From NCBI GenBank assembly GCA_026874595.1, contig CM049316.1, positions 47,496,695-47,560,694 of the forward strand: a stretch of 64,000 nt of DNA. Direction: 5' to 3'. Below are positions 27,501 to 37,508 of the stretch, piece after piece (position 1 is the stretch's first letter; each line of letters begins with the position of its first letter). A model generated the notes under the pieces. The model did no database searches. It was not told the origin of the DNA and saw only the letters and a list, made by a program, of their open reading frames with translations. Origin of the DNA: Sipunculus nudus. Taxonomy: Eukaryota > Annelida > Sipuncula > Golfingiida > Sipunculidae. The position numbers were made by a program, and so were the translations under genes.

Positions 27501-30500
27501 TAAGCTTTCTTTTTCCCTCTCAGGAAAATTTGAGAAAAAGTCTCAGATCAGTGAACAAGTGACCCATGGGTCATGACGCTCAGCTTATTGGGAAGAGATT
27601 CGTAAAAGGAAATTTTATCATCTGAATGGTTGTATATTACCATTCAACTGAAGCATCAAACAGATTAACCAACAGGCCAAGACTGTGTCTGTATTTATAT
27701 ATCTCAAAAATAGAGAAAAAAATGCATAAAAATACAGGTGGCTCCACCAGTCTGCAGAAACTAATAAAAGGACTTAATGGTTAATATGCATCAAAGAATC
27801 ATGGTGATCTCCGCATTAGTTGTTCAGATACTAATTTTCCATTATTCTGAGGGATACTTCGGAGTCCTATAGCTTGAAGGATATGGGTAACAGAGACCTA
27901 ATTTCAGGTTTCCACAGACACTTTCCATGGGCCTCCTTGCATGACAAGAATGAAGATTCTAGGTCCAGTTGTTACAATTTGTGCCATGTAAACAGATGAC
28001 AGCATCCTTAAAGGTCTCAAAAATAGAGAAAAAAAATTTGAAAAATTGAATAAAATATAGGTGGCACCACCAGTCTGCAGAAACCGATGAAACACTCCAT
28101 AAACAATATCCATCCAAAGAATCATGGTGATCTCTGCATTAGTTGCTCAGATACTTCAGCTTTTGTATCAAATTGTTCATTATTCTGAGGGATACTTCGG
28201 AGTCCCATAGCTTGAAGGATATGGGAAACAGAGACCTAATTTCAGGTTTCCACAGAAACTTTTCATGGGCCTCCTTGCATGACAAGAATGAAGATTCCAG
28301 GTCCAGTTGCTACGATTTGTACCCTGTTGACAGATAACCACATCTTTAAAGGTCTCAAAAATTGAGAAAAAAAATCGTAAAAATATGAAAAAATAGAGGT
28401 GGTGCACCCAGTCTGCAGAAACTGATAGAACACCTCATGATAAATGTGTATGCCAAAAATCATGACCATCAGTGTTGTAGTTATTGAGATACTGCAGTTT
28501 TTGTATCAAATTTTTCATTATTCTTAGGGGTATTTTGGAGCCATACAGCTTAATCGATATGGGTAACAGAGACCGAATTTCAGTTTTCCATGGAGACTTT
28601 TGATAGGTCTCCCTGTGTGTCAAGAATGAAGATTTTAGGTCCAGTCTATACGATTTGTGCCCTGTTAACAGATGTTCATATCTTCAAAGGTCGCAAAAGT
28701 AGAGAAAATGTTCGTAAAAAAACTTGAACAAATATACATAGTGCCAACAGTCTGGAGAAAATTATGGTGATCTCTGCATTAGATGTTCAGATACTTCAGC
28801 TTTTGTATCAAATTTTCCATTATTCCGGGCTGTACTTTGGAGTGCCATAGCTCAAAGGATATGAGTAACAGAGACCTAATTTCAGGTTTCCATGGAGACT
28901 TTTCATGGGTCTCCCTGTGTGTCAAGAATGAAGATTCTAGGTCCAGTCGTTACGATTTGTACCCTGTTGACAGATAACTACATCCTTAAAAGTCTCATAA
29001 ATTGACCAAAAAAAAAATTGTAAAAATTTGAAAAAAAATACATGTGGCGCCACCAGACTGCAGGAACTGATGGAACACCTTTTGATCAATTTGTATGCCA
29101 AAAATCATGACCATCAGTGTTGTAGTTATTGAGATTTTGAAGTTTTTGTATGAAATTTTTGACTATTCTGGGGGGGTACTTTGGGGCCCCAAAGCTCTAA
29201 GGATTTGGGTAACAGAGACCTAATTTCAGGTTTCCATGGAGACTTTTCATAGGTCTCTCACTGTGTCAAGAATGAATATTCTAGGTCCAGTCTTTACGAT
29301 TTGTGCCCTGTTAACAGATGTTCACATTTTTAAAGGTCTCAAAAATAGAGAAAACAATTCGTAAAATATCGAAAAATACAGGTGGCGCCACCAGTTTGCA
29401 GAAACTGATGAAACATTCCATGATCAATATGTATGCCAAAAATCATGACCATCAGTGATGTAGTTAATGAGATTTTGAAGTTTTTTCTATGAAATTTATG
29501 ACTATCCTGGGGGTTCTTTGGGGCCCAATAGCTCGAAGGATATGGGTAACAGAGACCTGATTTCTGGTTTCCAAGAAGATTTTTCATCGAACTCTAAGAA
29601 TTTCAAGTTACAAGATTCTAAGTCCAGCGGTTACGATTTGTGCCAGGTTAACGGACAGACGGACAGAGAGACAGACGGAAGACGGACAAAGAGTGATCGC
29701 TATAGCTCAGCATGACTGAAAGTCAGCTGAGCTAAAAATCATTTGGGATTCTGAGTGGTCTAGGATAAAAAATGGTCAGTTAATTTCTTAAATCATTTCA
29801 TGCCAATACAGTTTATCTATTGGAAGCTGTATAATGTGGCTACGTATCCTGGAAACGGGGGATTTGTTTTCATGAAATGCTTGGAACCCTAATAATAATT
29901 TCATTTGTGTAGCCTAGGAGATATACAGCCCACATTCCTTCTTTCAGTATCCTCTTCGTGTTGAGACATTGGGACTGATTTATAAGTGAGCATGTACGTC
30001 GAAGTTATCTATTATGAGTGAGCATGTACGTCGGAGTTATCAATTATAAGTATGTACGTCGGAGTTATCTGTTATAAGTGATCATGTACGTCAGAGTTAT
30101 CAATTATAAGTGAGCATGAACGTCGGAGTTATCAATTATAAGTGAGCATGTACGTCGGAGTTATAATTCATTAGTGAGCATGTACGTCGGTGTTATCAAT
30201 TATAAGTGAGCATGTATGTCGGAGTTATCTTTTATAAGTTAGCCTGAACGTCGGAGTTATCTAATACTTATTAAAGGAATTCAGTTCACGTTTGTTCGCA
30301 ATGTTCTCTAAAACCGCGCTGTGTACAATATTGTGCCATACATCATTTTAAAGGTTATTATCCCCGAAGTGACATAGGCGATATGAAAATAAATCATTTT
30401 TAATATACATATAAGTTTGAGTGATTTTTCCGTTTTTTTACCGAGCACAGCCGAACTGCCTTCGGCAATCACCGGAATGCGTGCATCGCGGTCACTTAAC

Positions 30501-33500
30501 CTCTAACACTAAGGACTATTGTTCATATGAATAACGCTTGCTTTCAAGGAGGGATTTGACCCACGTGCGTGGTCAGTAAAAGAGAAAAACACATGTTTCT
30601 CGCTTTAAGAAATGGAAAGTTCAACCCAGGAGGATTAATGACAAAACCTTATTCAAGGTCCCAATTTCAGGAACAGGTGTGTGGTGGGATGGGGTGGGGT
30701 GGAGTGGTGTCTGGGGTTTCAGGCCTCAAAATTTGTCTGACTCGATGAAAAAAAAACATTGCGGCGGTTGAAAATGAATACGGACCCTCTGCATGGAGTC
30801 CCGTTGGGTCAGCTTCCGCTACTTACGACGTATGCATATTTATGTTTCTTTCTTCAGGAACAGTTTCCTTGCAACGTACATTTAATAAATCTTTCATGTG
30901 TTCCTCACATCAACCTAATCTTTATACGTCCACCGATAGAATCCATTCAAATATCATCGAAAACCTGAATGCCCCCGCGTCTCATTCCGGTTCGCAATGT
31001 CAACACCATCACTGGCCAGGTCTTCAGGGTAAACATACCGGGGTATAAATTTCTTGCCACGAGGACAGAACCACAAAATAAATGTTTAAAATATTGGAAC
31101 GAATGCAGGATCACTCACGCACTGTCTCTACCAGGTTATCAGTTTATACGGACGGACGGTATGCTGTTAAGGATTCATGTAATTTAATAGTATGTGGCAA
31201 AACTAAGATACAAGCAGCTGTATATAGAAACGTTTTCTGTTCACAGAAGTGTTGTGCCTCAAAAGGTGCGTGAGTTATTCTGCAGTCGTGCCAAAATATT
31301 TATACATATCTTATGGAGACAGTTTCCCACTGAAAACCTATATTTTCTGTTAACTTTTGGAATAAAAAAATGAGCCAACATTTCACATCTCAGTTAATAA
31401 ATCTCCCCAACACCGGTAATAAGCCCGGTATACCGGGTCTATCAGCTAGTCAATTATAAATGAGCATGTATGACGAAGCTATCTTTTATGAGTGAGCATG
31501 TACGTCCAAGTTATCTTTTATGAGTGAGCATGTACGTCCAAGTTATGTTTTATGAGTGAGCATGTACGTCCAAGTTATGTTTTATGAGTGAGCATGTACG
31601 TCGGAGATATATTTTATAAGTGAACATGTACGTCGGAGTTATCTATGATTAATGAGCATGTACGTCAGAGTTATTATTATAATTGAGCATGTACGTCGGT
31701 GTTGCGTTGACTATAAAAAGATGAATGCACTCCAAAGGTTATTCTTAACATGTTTTTGCTATTATGAGAAGACTTATTGAAGGACCACAGTAACACGGCA
31801 GATGAGACGCTCTCCCTCTGACCAGTCTTCAAGGTGGGTGGTACACTGACAGGGGCGTGGAAAACGGAGAACAAATCAAGCAATAATATAAGCTAACAGC
31901 ACAATACACAGATACGCACGTTTCCACACAATTGTTTTTTATTTTGTCACAAAAATGTAATTTTTACTTTTTACAAAAATTGTTATAGTAATGATATTAA
32001 TGCATGAGAGCCGTAAACAAAGCATTAATAGGAATTTTTTATCATTAAGTTTCCTTAAATGATTAAAGAATAAACACAATCCTATCCGAGAGCAGGTTCA
32101 AAAGGTTCAAATCCATTCTGAGCATATAATTAGAATTAATATAAGACCCATCAATACTTCTGACAATGACTTTTAAATATCTCTTAATCGTATCTTAGAT
32201 GGTTAGACCATGCATTGACGTATACAACAACATCCTCCTGGTCACATTGCCAGCCAATGACCACACCCAGGTAGTGCTTTAACTAAGGGTATGCACACAC
32301 TGACTCCATAATCAGTAAACACCACAATGAATACTGTATCACCAAAGCGGGACTCCAAAGGCGTTCCGTCAGCTGTCAGGCGGTTTCAGGGATGACGTCA
32401 CCAATGTTTCGTCTTTCATATTTAAATGACCCCTAACAGTTGTTTGTGTATAGTTCCATCAACAGGGTGTATCGTGTGCCTTTACAAAACAGATACCAAC
32501 CGTTACATGAAAAATGCATTGTTGTTTCTTTCTCGTATCACATGCACTGGCCCTCACTTTTTTTTAAAACAATGGACCTCTGCTATTATCGTTGATAGGA
32601 ACCTGTTTTAGTATTTCACTTTGAAAATAAAGTTCCGTTGCCGGCAGGAAGCCAAAGGTGAGATACCAAACCCGGAAACCGCAAAGCCGTTAACAAATTA
32701 AAAATGTGGGAATTAAAGAGGAGAATAATGTGCCGCATGATTTCTGTAAAGATCAAATATAGATCTCCATAAAAATGACAACTAAATAAATGATAAAGGA
32801 AGCAATAAATATGAGACTGGCATTCCACATAATTTTAAAATATACCACAATTTACGCATATATTTCCATAAAATCAATGTGTTTAAAGTTAATGTGAATA
32901 CCTTACGAGAGGATTGATTTTTAGATAAAACTTTTCGGACAAAAATATAAGATGTCAGGCATGCGCGAACAGAACGGCGGTTAATTTCAAACCCCAAACG
33001 TGTGGTTCTCAAATTTAATCAAATTCAATGTCGGTTTAAAAAATCGGAGGCCCTGGCTGGGACACCGCCCAGTATTACTACTATTTGATCATGAGAAACA
33101 TAACCCCCGTTCTGTTCTACTAAATGATAGCACGGATAAGAAGATTGTTTATAAATTCTAATCTTGTATCAGTTTACAATTACCCATATCTATGTTTTAA
33201 CATCACGTTTTTTAAAGTCAGAACGGTTTTTCAATGTTTAATGCTTATCAACTATTGAATAAAGATAAGTATAATCAGCTTTATCAGCTCGGTTTATACA
33301 GTAAAATCAAAGGAAAGTAATCCGACACCCGTGTTCCTGAAGTTTAGATCGGTACTTAAACATTAGTTTAGGTCAAGATACGATTTTTATCCTTACAACT
33401 TAAATAAAATAAAAGGTTAAATTTTATATTTGTTTTGGGGCAAGAGAATGGGGTCTCCCGAATTCGTAAGCCCTAGGACTGTTGTTCATTTGTAATCATC

Positions 33501-35249
33501 TATTGCTATGTATAAACTCAATGAATGCTTCGATTTACTATGATAGTCCAGAAGCACATGTCGTGTAGCAAACTGAAAAGTATTCTGGAGTCTGCGTGAA
33601 ACTTGCAATCACGTGATGAAGTCCAAGGTATAGCGGGAACATCTCGAGAGGGATTATGAGATTTAACTTAGCTTATATAATTAAGATTGCTAATATTTTT
33701 AATTGTTTCGCATAGGACGTTCATGGGGAAAGTAATATTAAACCTTATTTAAAAAGAAATTATTTATAGGCAAATTAAAAACTGTTTTATAATAAATATT
33801 TATCAACACATTTCTATAGGTATGAAATTGCAGTGTTTTATTAATTGGCTGTGAAGCGATAATAAATTACTGCGCATAAGAAGTATGAGCGCAGACAGGC
33901 ACACAAAAAGACTGCAAATATTGCCAACAGACAGTCAGCGAATAAACCTACAAAGCAGGCACTGTTCCCATGAGCGTGACAGACATGCTTTTAATGCAGC
34001 TGTCAAACGTGTGTAGATACCAATCACGTTAACAGAACAGCTCGCTCAGGCTTCGCTCAGCACTGCCGGTGTAAAATGAAATGTTGACAAGAATAACGCT
34101 AGTTGGTTTTATACCCAGAACTTACATGGTTACCATGACAACGTTTAAAGTTTATGATACATAAATGTTCCTCTTTTTCCTAACCGATGTAAAATGTGTG
34201 TAGCTTTCAGTGAAACCAATGAATGAACAAACAGACATAGACAACAGAAAGCTTCATATGTGGATCAACAAGTGTCTGTTAACGAACTTTCCTTATTTTA
34301 TACGGTGAATTTTTGTAGTACCAAAAATCAACGGAAGATCTTATTATACGTTGAAGTATACACAAAAACTAAATTAACCGTGTGTCACTTACTGATCAAA
34401 TTGCTCCTCATGCGTTAGTTTCCTTCTGTGAAAGCTGGGATGAGGCCAGCTTTGTCCATATATTGACACCAGTAAACTTTGGTCGGGTCTGATGTTCACG
34501 AGTCGAGCCATTGGGCCATTAGATGTCCCTCTTTGTTCGCCTCATTGGGGGACCGTTCTCTCGTGTCCGCGGGATTCAAGTGTCAATGGTAAACGCATGA
34601 CGTCTGTGATTTACCTGGTTTTCATTGGTTAATCTATAGACTAGCACTTTAAATCTAAATCCGAGTGGCCCTATAATGTCAACATCAGCCGCAGGTACCT
34701 CGTGTGGCTTTGATAAGTTCCCGATAACCCGGCCGGGGGCGGGGTGTAACTCGGTTCAACAGCTGGTCTGTATTTAGATCCAACTAAGTGTACTGCATAT
34801 AAACAGCTGAAGCAAATTTCAGTTCATGGTAATATTAATTAAACAAAGATGTATGGTAGTAATTATATGCCATAACGAATGATTAAATGGCAAATATGAA
34901 TAATGATCCTAAATTTCCAACGAGTCTTTCATCATCGGCGATTTATTACACTTAATCCACGTGATAAAACGTGCACAAAAAAGTGCGTATATGTAAGGAT
35001 AGGAGGACCTCATTGTATTCGAGCGGTAGTCCATAATAGTCCAAGAATCCATACGCTCTATTTTGCGATCAGCTCATGTTCTTTTTTATATTATTATATG
35101 TGTTTACCTGTGTGCTCAGCATATCTGTGACAGTGCTATTAAGTTTGCTGTTGAATGTTCGTGTACGTGTGTATTTGTTTGTACCTGTAACACAGAATGT
35201 CCCTGGTTAGAAGCTCGGCTGGCTCCTGCATGGTAAACGCGAAATCCAT
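4936..35249 (-). CDS. Seven-exon uncharacterised gene with a Cys-rich C-terminal region (719 aa model)
   Basis: Join, in transcript order: 35249-35185, 25697-25361, 19883-19796, 12470-12445, 11660-11580, 7258-7065, 6304-4936. All six introns begin GT and end AG; phases agree at every join (2, 0, 1, 0, 0, 2) and the total is 2160 nt including the stop. The start MDFAFTMQEP is the first ATG of exon 1; the frames upstream of it are closed. Residues about 60-120 are acidic and Ser-rich. Residues about 164-199 form a likely amphipathic helix (KRLKEQV...IQAKFKAN). Residues 519-555 hold two cysteine clusters, CCPDCMQLACVGDCP and CCGLSDCDGECP, which may bind zinc. The C terminus is basic and Ser-rich. 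I see no signal peptide or membrane segment, so a cytosolic or nuclear protein is likely. The family is not recognised and no function is assigned. Introns 1 to 5 carry most of the transposons in the left half. Confidence 0.82.
6305..7064 (-). other. Intron 6 of the minus-strand gene
   Basis: 760 bp, AT-rich. I see no repeat, RNA gene or coding signal in it. Confidence 0.75.
7065..7258 (-). CDS. Exon 6 of the uncharacterised minus-strand gene
   Basis: Acceptor aattgacag|AAG and donor CCAG|GTACAG enclose 194 nt coding KYLNGTRGDAATQVYRSQLA and onward to SSRQEPA. The final two bases AG join the first C of exon 7 to make Ser. The codons are GC-rich compared with the AT-rich flanks. Confidence 0.87.
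7259..11579 (-). other. Intron 5 of the minus-strand gene
   Basis: 4.3 kb. Apart from the TA-flanked MITE candidate at 10043-11057 and a nine-base C run near 8270 it looks like unique AT-rich DNA. No credible coding frame is visible on either strand. Confidence 0.7.
10043..11057. mobile_element. Candidate TA-flanked MITE (diverged)
   Basis: The left end reads CCGTGGTTGCCTTTATAT and the right end, reverse-complemented, CTGTGGTTGTCTTCTTAT; both are followed by GCGG-type inverted motifs (ttcgcgg on the left, tttgcgg on the right) and flanked outside by TA (10041-10042, 11058-11059). This fits an old non-autonomous Tc1/mariner-like or other TA-targeting element of 1015 bp. The inverted ends are imperfect and there is no transposase. 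Confidence 0.45.
11580..11660 (-). CDS. Exon 5 of the uncharacterised minus-strand gene
   Basis: Acceptor tgttcacag|GCT and donor CTGAAG|GTGAGA enclose 27 codons beginning AEFKRLKEQV, rich in charged residues with a helical pattern. Confidence 0.85.
11661..12444 (-). other. Intron 4 of the minus-strand gene
   Basis: 784 bp between exon 5 and the microexon. AT-rich; no feature seen. Confidence 0.7.
12445..12470 (-). CDS. Exon 4, a 26-nt microexon
   Basis: Acceptor tatttttcag|AT and donor CCCAG|GTAAGG enclose 26 nt coding (D)PALFKLTQ. The two leading bases complete the codon begun by the last G of exon 3 (GAT), and the exon ends in phase 0 as exon 5 needs. Being so short, it is supported mainly by its strong splice sites and by phase. 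Confidence 0.72.
12515..12565. repeat. (AAT)n and (AAG)n microsatellite
   Basis: Runs of 'aat' then 'aag' triplets in intron 3, 45 bp from the microexon's 5' edge. Confidence 0.9.
13467..13618. repeat. (CTA)n and (ATA)n microsatellite region
   Basis: About a dozen 'cta' triplets followed by interrupted 'ata/aat' triplets, directly beside the dispersed repeat that begins at 13626. Confidence 0.85.
13626..14236. mobile_element. Dispersed repeat with tandem core and 16-bp palindromic end
   Basis: It begins 'aacaagagcaccataaacg', holds TACGCCCGTC at 13652-13661, and ends with the perfect palindrome CCCGTCTTAAGACGGG (14217-14232), part of which forms GACGGGCGTA, the inverted partner of the left motif. 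The core contains imperfect units starting 'aaggtgcctccaaag' and 'cctcattaaatatgc' at about 13787 and 13875, and two copies of 'aagttatcgcggcgacac'. No coding frame is present. The structure suggests a non-autonomous element with a terminal hairpin, possibly Helentron-like; that class is a guess. Confidence 0.5.
18639..19693. mobile_element. pogo/Tigger-type DNA transposon remnant, copy 1
   Basis: The left end is CAGTAAACTCCCGC and the right end, reverse-complemented, CAGTAAAACCCCGC, both leading into gACCACC motifs. The element sits in TA-rich DNA with TA on each side, as expected for the Tc1/mariner/pogo group. The terminal regions carry repeated 'aacacgaccac' blocks in both orientations, so the right end can fold back on itself. 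A 98-bp unit beginning 'gtatcacgacca' is duplicated at 18817 and 18915. A fragment of a pogo-type transposase head (next entry) supports the class. At 1055 bp it is a deletion derivative. It shares both ends with the copy at 51102-52093. Confidence 0.85.
19400..19530 (+). pseudogene. Broken N-terminal transposase fragment (CENP-B/psq-like HTH)
   Basis: The frame starting at 19426 reads KKLSLEEKLELIKTVETQ and continues SGTSQRKLATQF, the typical first helix-turn-helix of pogo/Tigger transposases. The ATG at 19400 (MTSTQTRNKRLK) is in another frame, so a small frameshift separates start and domain. Nothing recognisable follows: the DDE catalytic part is missing. The fragment is a relic inside the pogo copy and cannot make a working enzyme. 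Confidence 0.75.
19690..19751. repeat. (TA)n microsatellite at the pogo element's right edge
   Basis: About 30 TA dinucleotides directly after the element's terminal CTG. Shorter TA runs flank its left end. Confidence 0.95.
19796..19883 (-). CDS. Exon 3 of the uncharacterised minus-strand gene
   Basis: Acceptor aattttcag|AGC and donor GGAG|GTAAGA bound 88 nt. Two frames are open. The one starting with AGC gives STLRKSSWTPSAST... and is the only one whose phases match both exon 2 (phase 0) and exon 4 (one carried base), so it was chosen. Confidence 0.75.
19884..25360 (-). other. Intron 2 of the minus-strand gene
   Basis: 5.5 kb. Seen in it: oligo-T and oligo-A runs at 22750-23000 and 23640-23870, a (TA)n tract, a 14-base C run, and the 57-bp array beside the exon 2 donor. 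Near 22534 one hAT-like end (reverse complement CAGAAGCGGATCCAG) appears without a partner. No gene is visible. Confidence 0.7.
24509..24586. repeat. (TA)n microsatellite
   Basis: Two AT-dinucleotide runs separated by 'aaatta'. A 14-base C run follows at 24668-24681. Confidence 0.95.
24889..25415 (-). repeat. 57-bp tandem array copying the exon 2 end and its splice donor
   Basis: The marker 'ga(c/ct)(t/c)ggctaggt' recurs at 24931, 24988, 25045, 25102, 25159, 25216, 25273, 25330 and 25387, exactly 57 bp apart: nine units. On the minus strand each unit reads as the end of exon 2 (DLASLKxHHTTDQ) followed by the donor region. Since 57 is a multiple of three, the frame stays open for three units, adding 19-residue repeats, before a TAA near 25213. 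Most units keep CAG|GT; some have CAG|GC or a lost donor. Confidence 0.92.
25361..25697 (-). CDS. Exon 2 of the uncharacterised minus-strand gene
   Basis: Acceptor atttatcag|C and donor GATCAG|GTAAGA. It encodes residues 22-134 and contains SEMLMPEAPPIS, an acidic stretch (DGDIDVSEQKDSESDAE) and, at its end, ITDLASLKHHHTTDQ. This last part is the first unit of the 57-bp array that continues into the intron, so alternative in-frame donors are available further on. Confidence 0.85.
26447..26539. repeat. 32-bp minisatellite, left segment
   Basis: Three units of the form 'gtgagcatgtacgtcgg' plus 'agttatctattataa', cut at 26539 by Helitron-like element 1. Confidence 0.85.
26540..29978 (-). mobile_element. 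Helitron-like element 1 (minus orientation, non-autonomous)
   Basis: Read on the minus strand it ends with a hairpin sequence (26552-26565, one mismatch from CCCGGTATACCGGG), a short spacer and CTAG (26543-26540), followed by T of the host minisatellite. That is the classic Helitron 3' end. Its 5' end would be TC at 29978-29977, preceded by A. Its 3' 330 bp match the end of element 2 in inverted orientation. The interior is mostly a 338-bp tandem array. No Rep or helicase frame is seen. The 3' end is well supported; the 5' boundary is inferred from where the minisatellite resumes. Confidence 0.68.
27690..29735. repeat. 338-bp tandem repeat inside Helitron-like element 1
   Basis: The segment 'agct(tgaagg)' and its variants occurs at 27871, 28209, 28547, 28849, 29193 and 29530, mostly 337-344 bp apart (one unit is 302 bp). 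Shared blocks include 'acagagacc(t/g)(a/g)atttc', 'tcaagaatgaagatt' and 'caccagtctgcagaaa'. The array ends in 'acggacagacggacag' and 'gatcgctatagctcagc'. The short frames in it have no coding meaning. Confidence 0.92.
29979..30259. repeat. 32-bp minisatellite, middle segment
   Basis: About nine units of 'gtgagcatgtacgtcgg' plus 'agttatcaattataa', bounded on both sides by Helitron-like insertions. Confidence 0.92.
30260..31449 (+). mobile_element. Helitron-like element 2 (plus orientation, non-autonomous)
   Basis: It starts TC (30260) after a minisatellite A and ends CTAG (31446-31449) before a minisatellite T. The perfect palindrome CCCGGTATACCGGG (31424-31437) sits 8 nt before CTAG. Removing the element rejoins 'gagtta' and 'tcaattataaatgagc', a normal unit of the array, with no target duplication, as Helitrons do when they insert between A and T. 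Its last 545 bp match element 1 inverted, with about 200 bp extra near 31080-31290. It is 1190 bp long with no Rep/helicase frame. Confidence 0.8.
31450..31695. repeat. 32-bp minisatellite, right segment
   Basis: About eight units, several with 'gtccaagttatgttttatga' variants, fading out at about 31695. Confidence 0.9.
35185..35249 (-). CDS. Exon 1 (start codon) of the uncharacterised minus-strand gene
   Basis: ATG at 35249-35247 opens 21 codons plus two bases, ending at donor CAG|GTACAA. A good acceptor (tatttacag at 35281-35289) lies just upstream, so this exon probably begins at 35280 with a 5' UTR piece and an earlier non-coding exon exists. The stops upstream in all frames support this ATG. 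Confidence 0.75.
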
Positions 35250-36021
35250 CACCTTACGACGGGACACCGGGAGGGTTTACCTGTAAATAGTTATATCTGT
35301 TAAAATGTGTACCACGTGGAAAAAGAAATGGTATACATGGTTTGTCCCAAATTCAAATATTCTTTAATAATACTAAAAGTAATTTTCAATTAAGAATCAT
35401 GCATAATGAGCCGACTTACCAAACTGCAACAAGATAGATTGTAATTCCAACGTAATTGAAAGTACGTGTATTAATGTCTTATAAAAAGTCATGAACTACC
35501 ATTCAAGTCCTCGGCGGTTCTTGTAACATCCGTGATCAGTTATTCCTGGGCTGGGTGGTTGTGCTAGTAATCAGAGTATTTCTTCGAAGAAAATATGTTG
35601 CAGACCAATGAGAACATCAAAAAGTTATGTAGCACAGTGTTTGGTGTCATGCTTAGGGAGGCGAGGCCAGGTTTATAAGAAGTAGTACCTAAGTAACGCA
35701 GGTGCCGGTTACCCCGGCCCTCGTGAATTGTGACATGGTGGTCAAATTTGGAGTGAGACAGACTCAGAAGAACGTGTGCTGTAGACGCCGTATTAGGATT
35801 TAAGGGGGCGCTGCCACGCACACTTAAAGCCGTGTACATGCAGAGTTCCAGGTATCCAGGTTACCACGAAGACCTGTCGACACGCTGTAGTACTGACTAA
35901 CACCGTGAACAAGTTAAAATAGCAACGTGTTATCATCTTAGCAACTGGTTCTCCCATTGGTTCATTCTCATTAACAGTGATTAAAGGCTGTATAAATAAT
36001 AAACGGCTGTGGCGAGTGGAC

Positions 36022-36068
36022 GCAGGGACGGATCCAAGATTTTTCAGTTGGGGGGGGGGGGGGGGGGG
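36022..36068. repeat. Single hAT-like end followed by 19 G
   Basis: CAGGGACGGATCCAAG resembles a hAT terminal repeat and runs into a 19-base G tract (36050-36068). No matching inverted partner or duplication was found nearby, so it may be a lone, truncated end. Confidence 0.35.
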
Positions 36069-36121
36069 CTAGAAAAAAAACATGTAAATTGATACAGCTA
36101 AAGTGCAAAGTCTAAATAATG

Positions 36122-36124
36122 TAT

Positions 36125-36165
<41 letters not shown>

Positions 36166-36168
36166 CAT
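36122..36168. repeat. (CA)n(TA)n microsatellite
   Basis: About 13 CA units followed by about 9 TA units. A 13-base G run follows at 36264-36276. Confidence 0.93.
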
Positions 36169-37486
36169 TAATTAGAATATATATTATATATATGGTTTAG
36201 AAGTTGAAAAAACATGCAGACTCAAAAGTCATAAAATTCAGATTATGATTATAGCTATTTTCCGGGGGGGGGGGGGATCTACATTTTTATTCATTTACCT
36301 ATTTCGTGAATTCTCGTCTTTAATGGAAAATCACCTAAATAACCTTCAACAAGAAATATTATTTTCGAAATGCTGTTCATCTATTTTCTTATATATATAG
36401 ACGTAAAGACGACACGAAATATATAACATTTGTCAATGGAAGGAGACGTGGATCCAATCGTGCTTTCTTCAAGAGTCTCTGAATGGCGGAAGGTGTGTGA
36501 GGGGAACATTGCAAGAAGGGGTTTTATTTCACATATTAGAAATAACAACTTTAAGTTCCTTATCTAGACTATAGACGTGAACTCGAAGGCTAATAAAACT
36601 ACGTTAAGAAAGATAAAATGAAATAATAAATAGGATGTTCCTGGATTGTTTCCATATTTACCTATATAGGTAAATACATTCAATACATACTTACAGTTAC
36701 ATCTCACAATTGTTTTGAATATTCCACTCACCGAATATATAAAAGCGATTTCACATGAATCAGAATAACTAATTAATTGATTATTTAAGCGGTGATCTAT
36801 ACTAGCTAAACTGTTAATGAATTAATAACAAAATAAATTTTAAGGACCTTAAGTTTTCTTTTAGGCGTGAAGATTTTATTGCTTTGTCCTCTAAGCAGTT
36901 ACTGGTTTTCTTCTCATATGTCGAGCCTTGTCTTTATCATTAAATAATCATTTATACTGGGACTTTTCATGGTATCATTATAACACCACAACTGTTAAAT
37001 AATAGGTGACATGAAGAATAAGTGTCTTGTGTTTACCTTAGGACATGCCACTTCTCATATATTCGATATCTTGTTCATTTTAATCTAAATATACCTGAAA
37101 GCAAACAAAAATTCGTCTGCTTATTTCTCTGAATTTAATATTTGAAAATATATCTCGACTGTAGCACTTGCACAGTCGTCCATACGTTGTTACCCTAATT
37201 TTTGTACGAGGTTTGACCGACAGGAAATACTAAACAACTGAATGAATAAGGATAAAAGCAATCTAATTTGGCGCAATATTTAAGAAAGAAGCAACACTAT
37301 CTTGGCTATAAAACTAAATTTTGGATATACAAATGCAGACAGCTATATATTGGGCAAAACTACACGTATATTGTATACAAGTGAACCGAACAAATTCACC
37401 ACATTTGTCCCCTATGTACGAAAAGACTTTTTTTTTCACATTTGAGGCAGCCTAGAACGAAATGGTATTCGCACATGGCGAGTCCT

Positions 37487-37508
37487 GGGGGGGGGGGGGG
37501 GGGGGGGG
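37487..37508. repeat. 22-base G homopolymer
   Basis: An uninterrupted run of 22 G in otherwise AT-rich DNA. Confidence 0.95.

Larger units (their letters stand above)
25698..35184 (-). other. Intron 1 of the minus-strand gene
   Basis: 9.5 kb. It contains the 32-bp minisatellite split by two Helitron-like elements (26447-31695). The rest, including 31700-35180, is AT-rich DNA in which I see no gene or repeat of note. Confidence 0.7.

Noticed and set aside
29979-30259. CRISPR-like array (32-bp period)
   Set aside because: The units are contiguous with no unique spacers, and the context is an animal intron. The same applies to the 37-bp array at 1-1180.
26540-31449. One 4.9-kb transposon with long inverted repeats
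   Set aside because: The inverted arms differ in length, the host minisatellite reappears between them, and each CTAG end with its palindrome abuts the minisatellite separately. Two Helitron-like insertions explain this better.
35564-35839. 91-codon minus-strand frame upstream of exon 1
   Set aside because: It has no recognisable domain and could equally be 5' UTR or chance. It cannot be joined in frame to exon 1 because of stops before the ATG.
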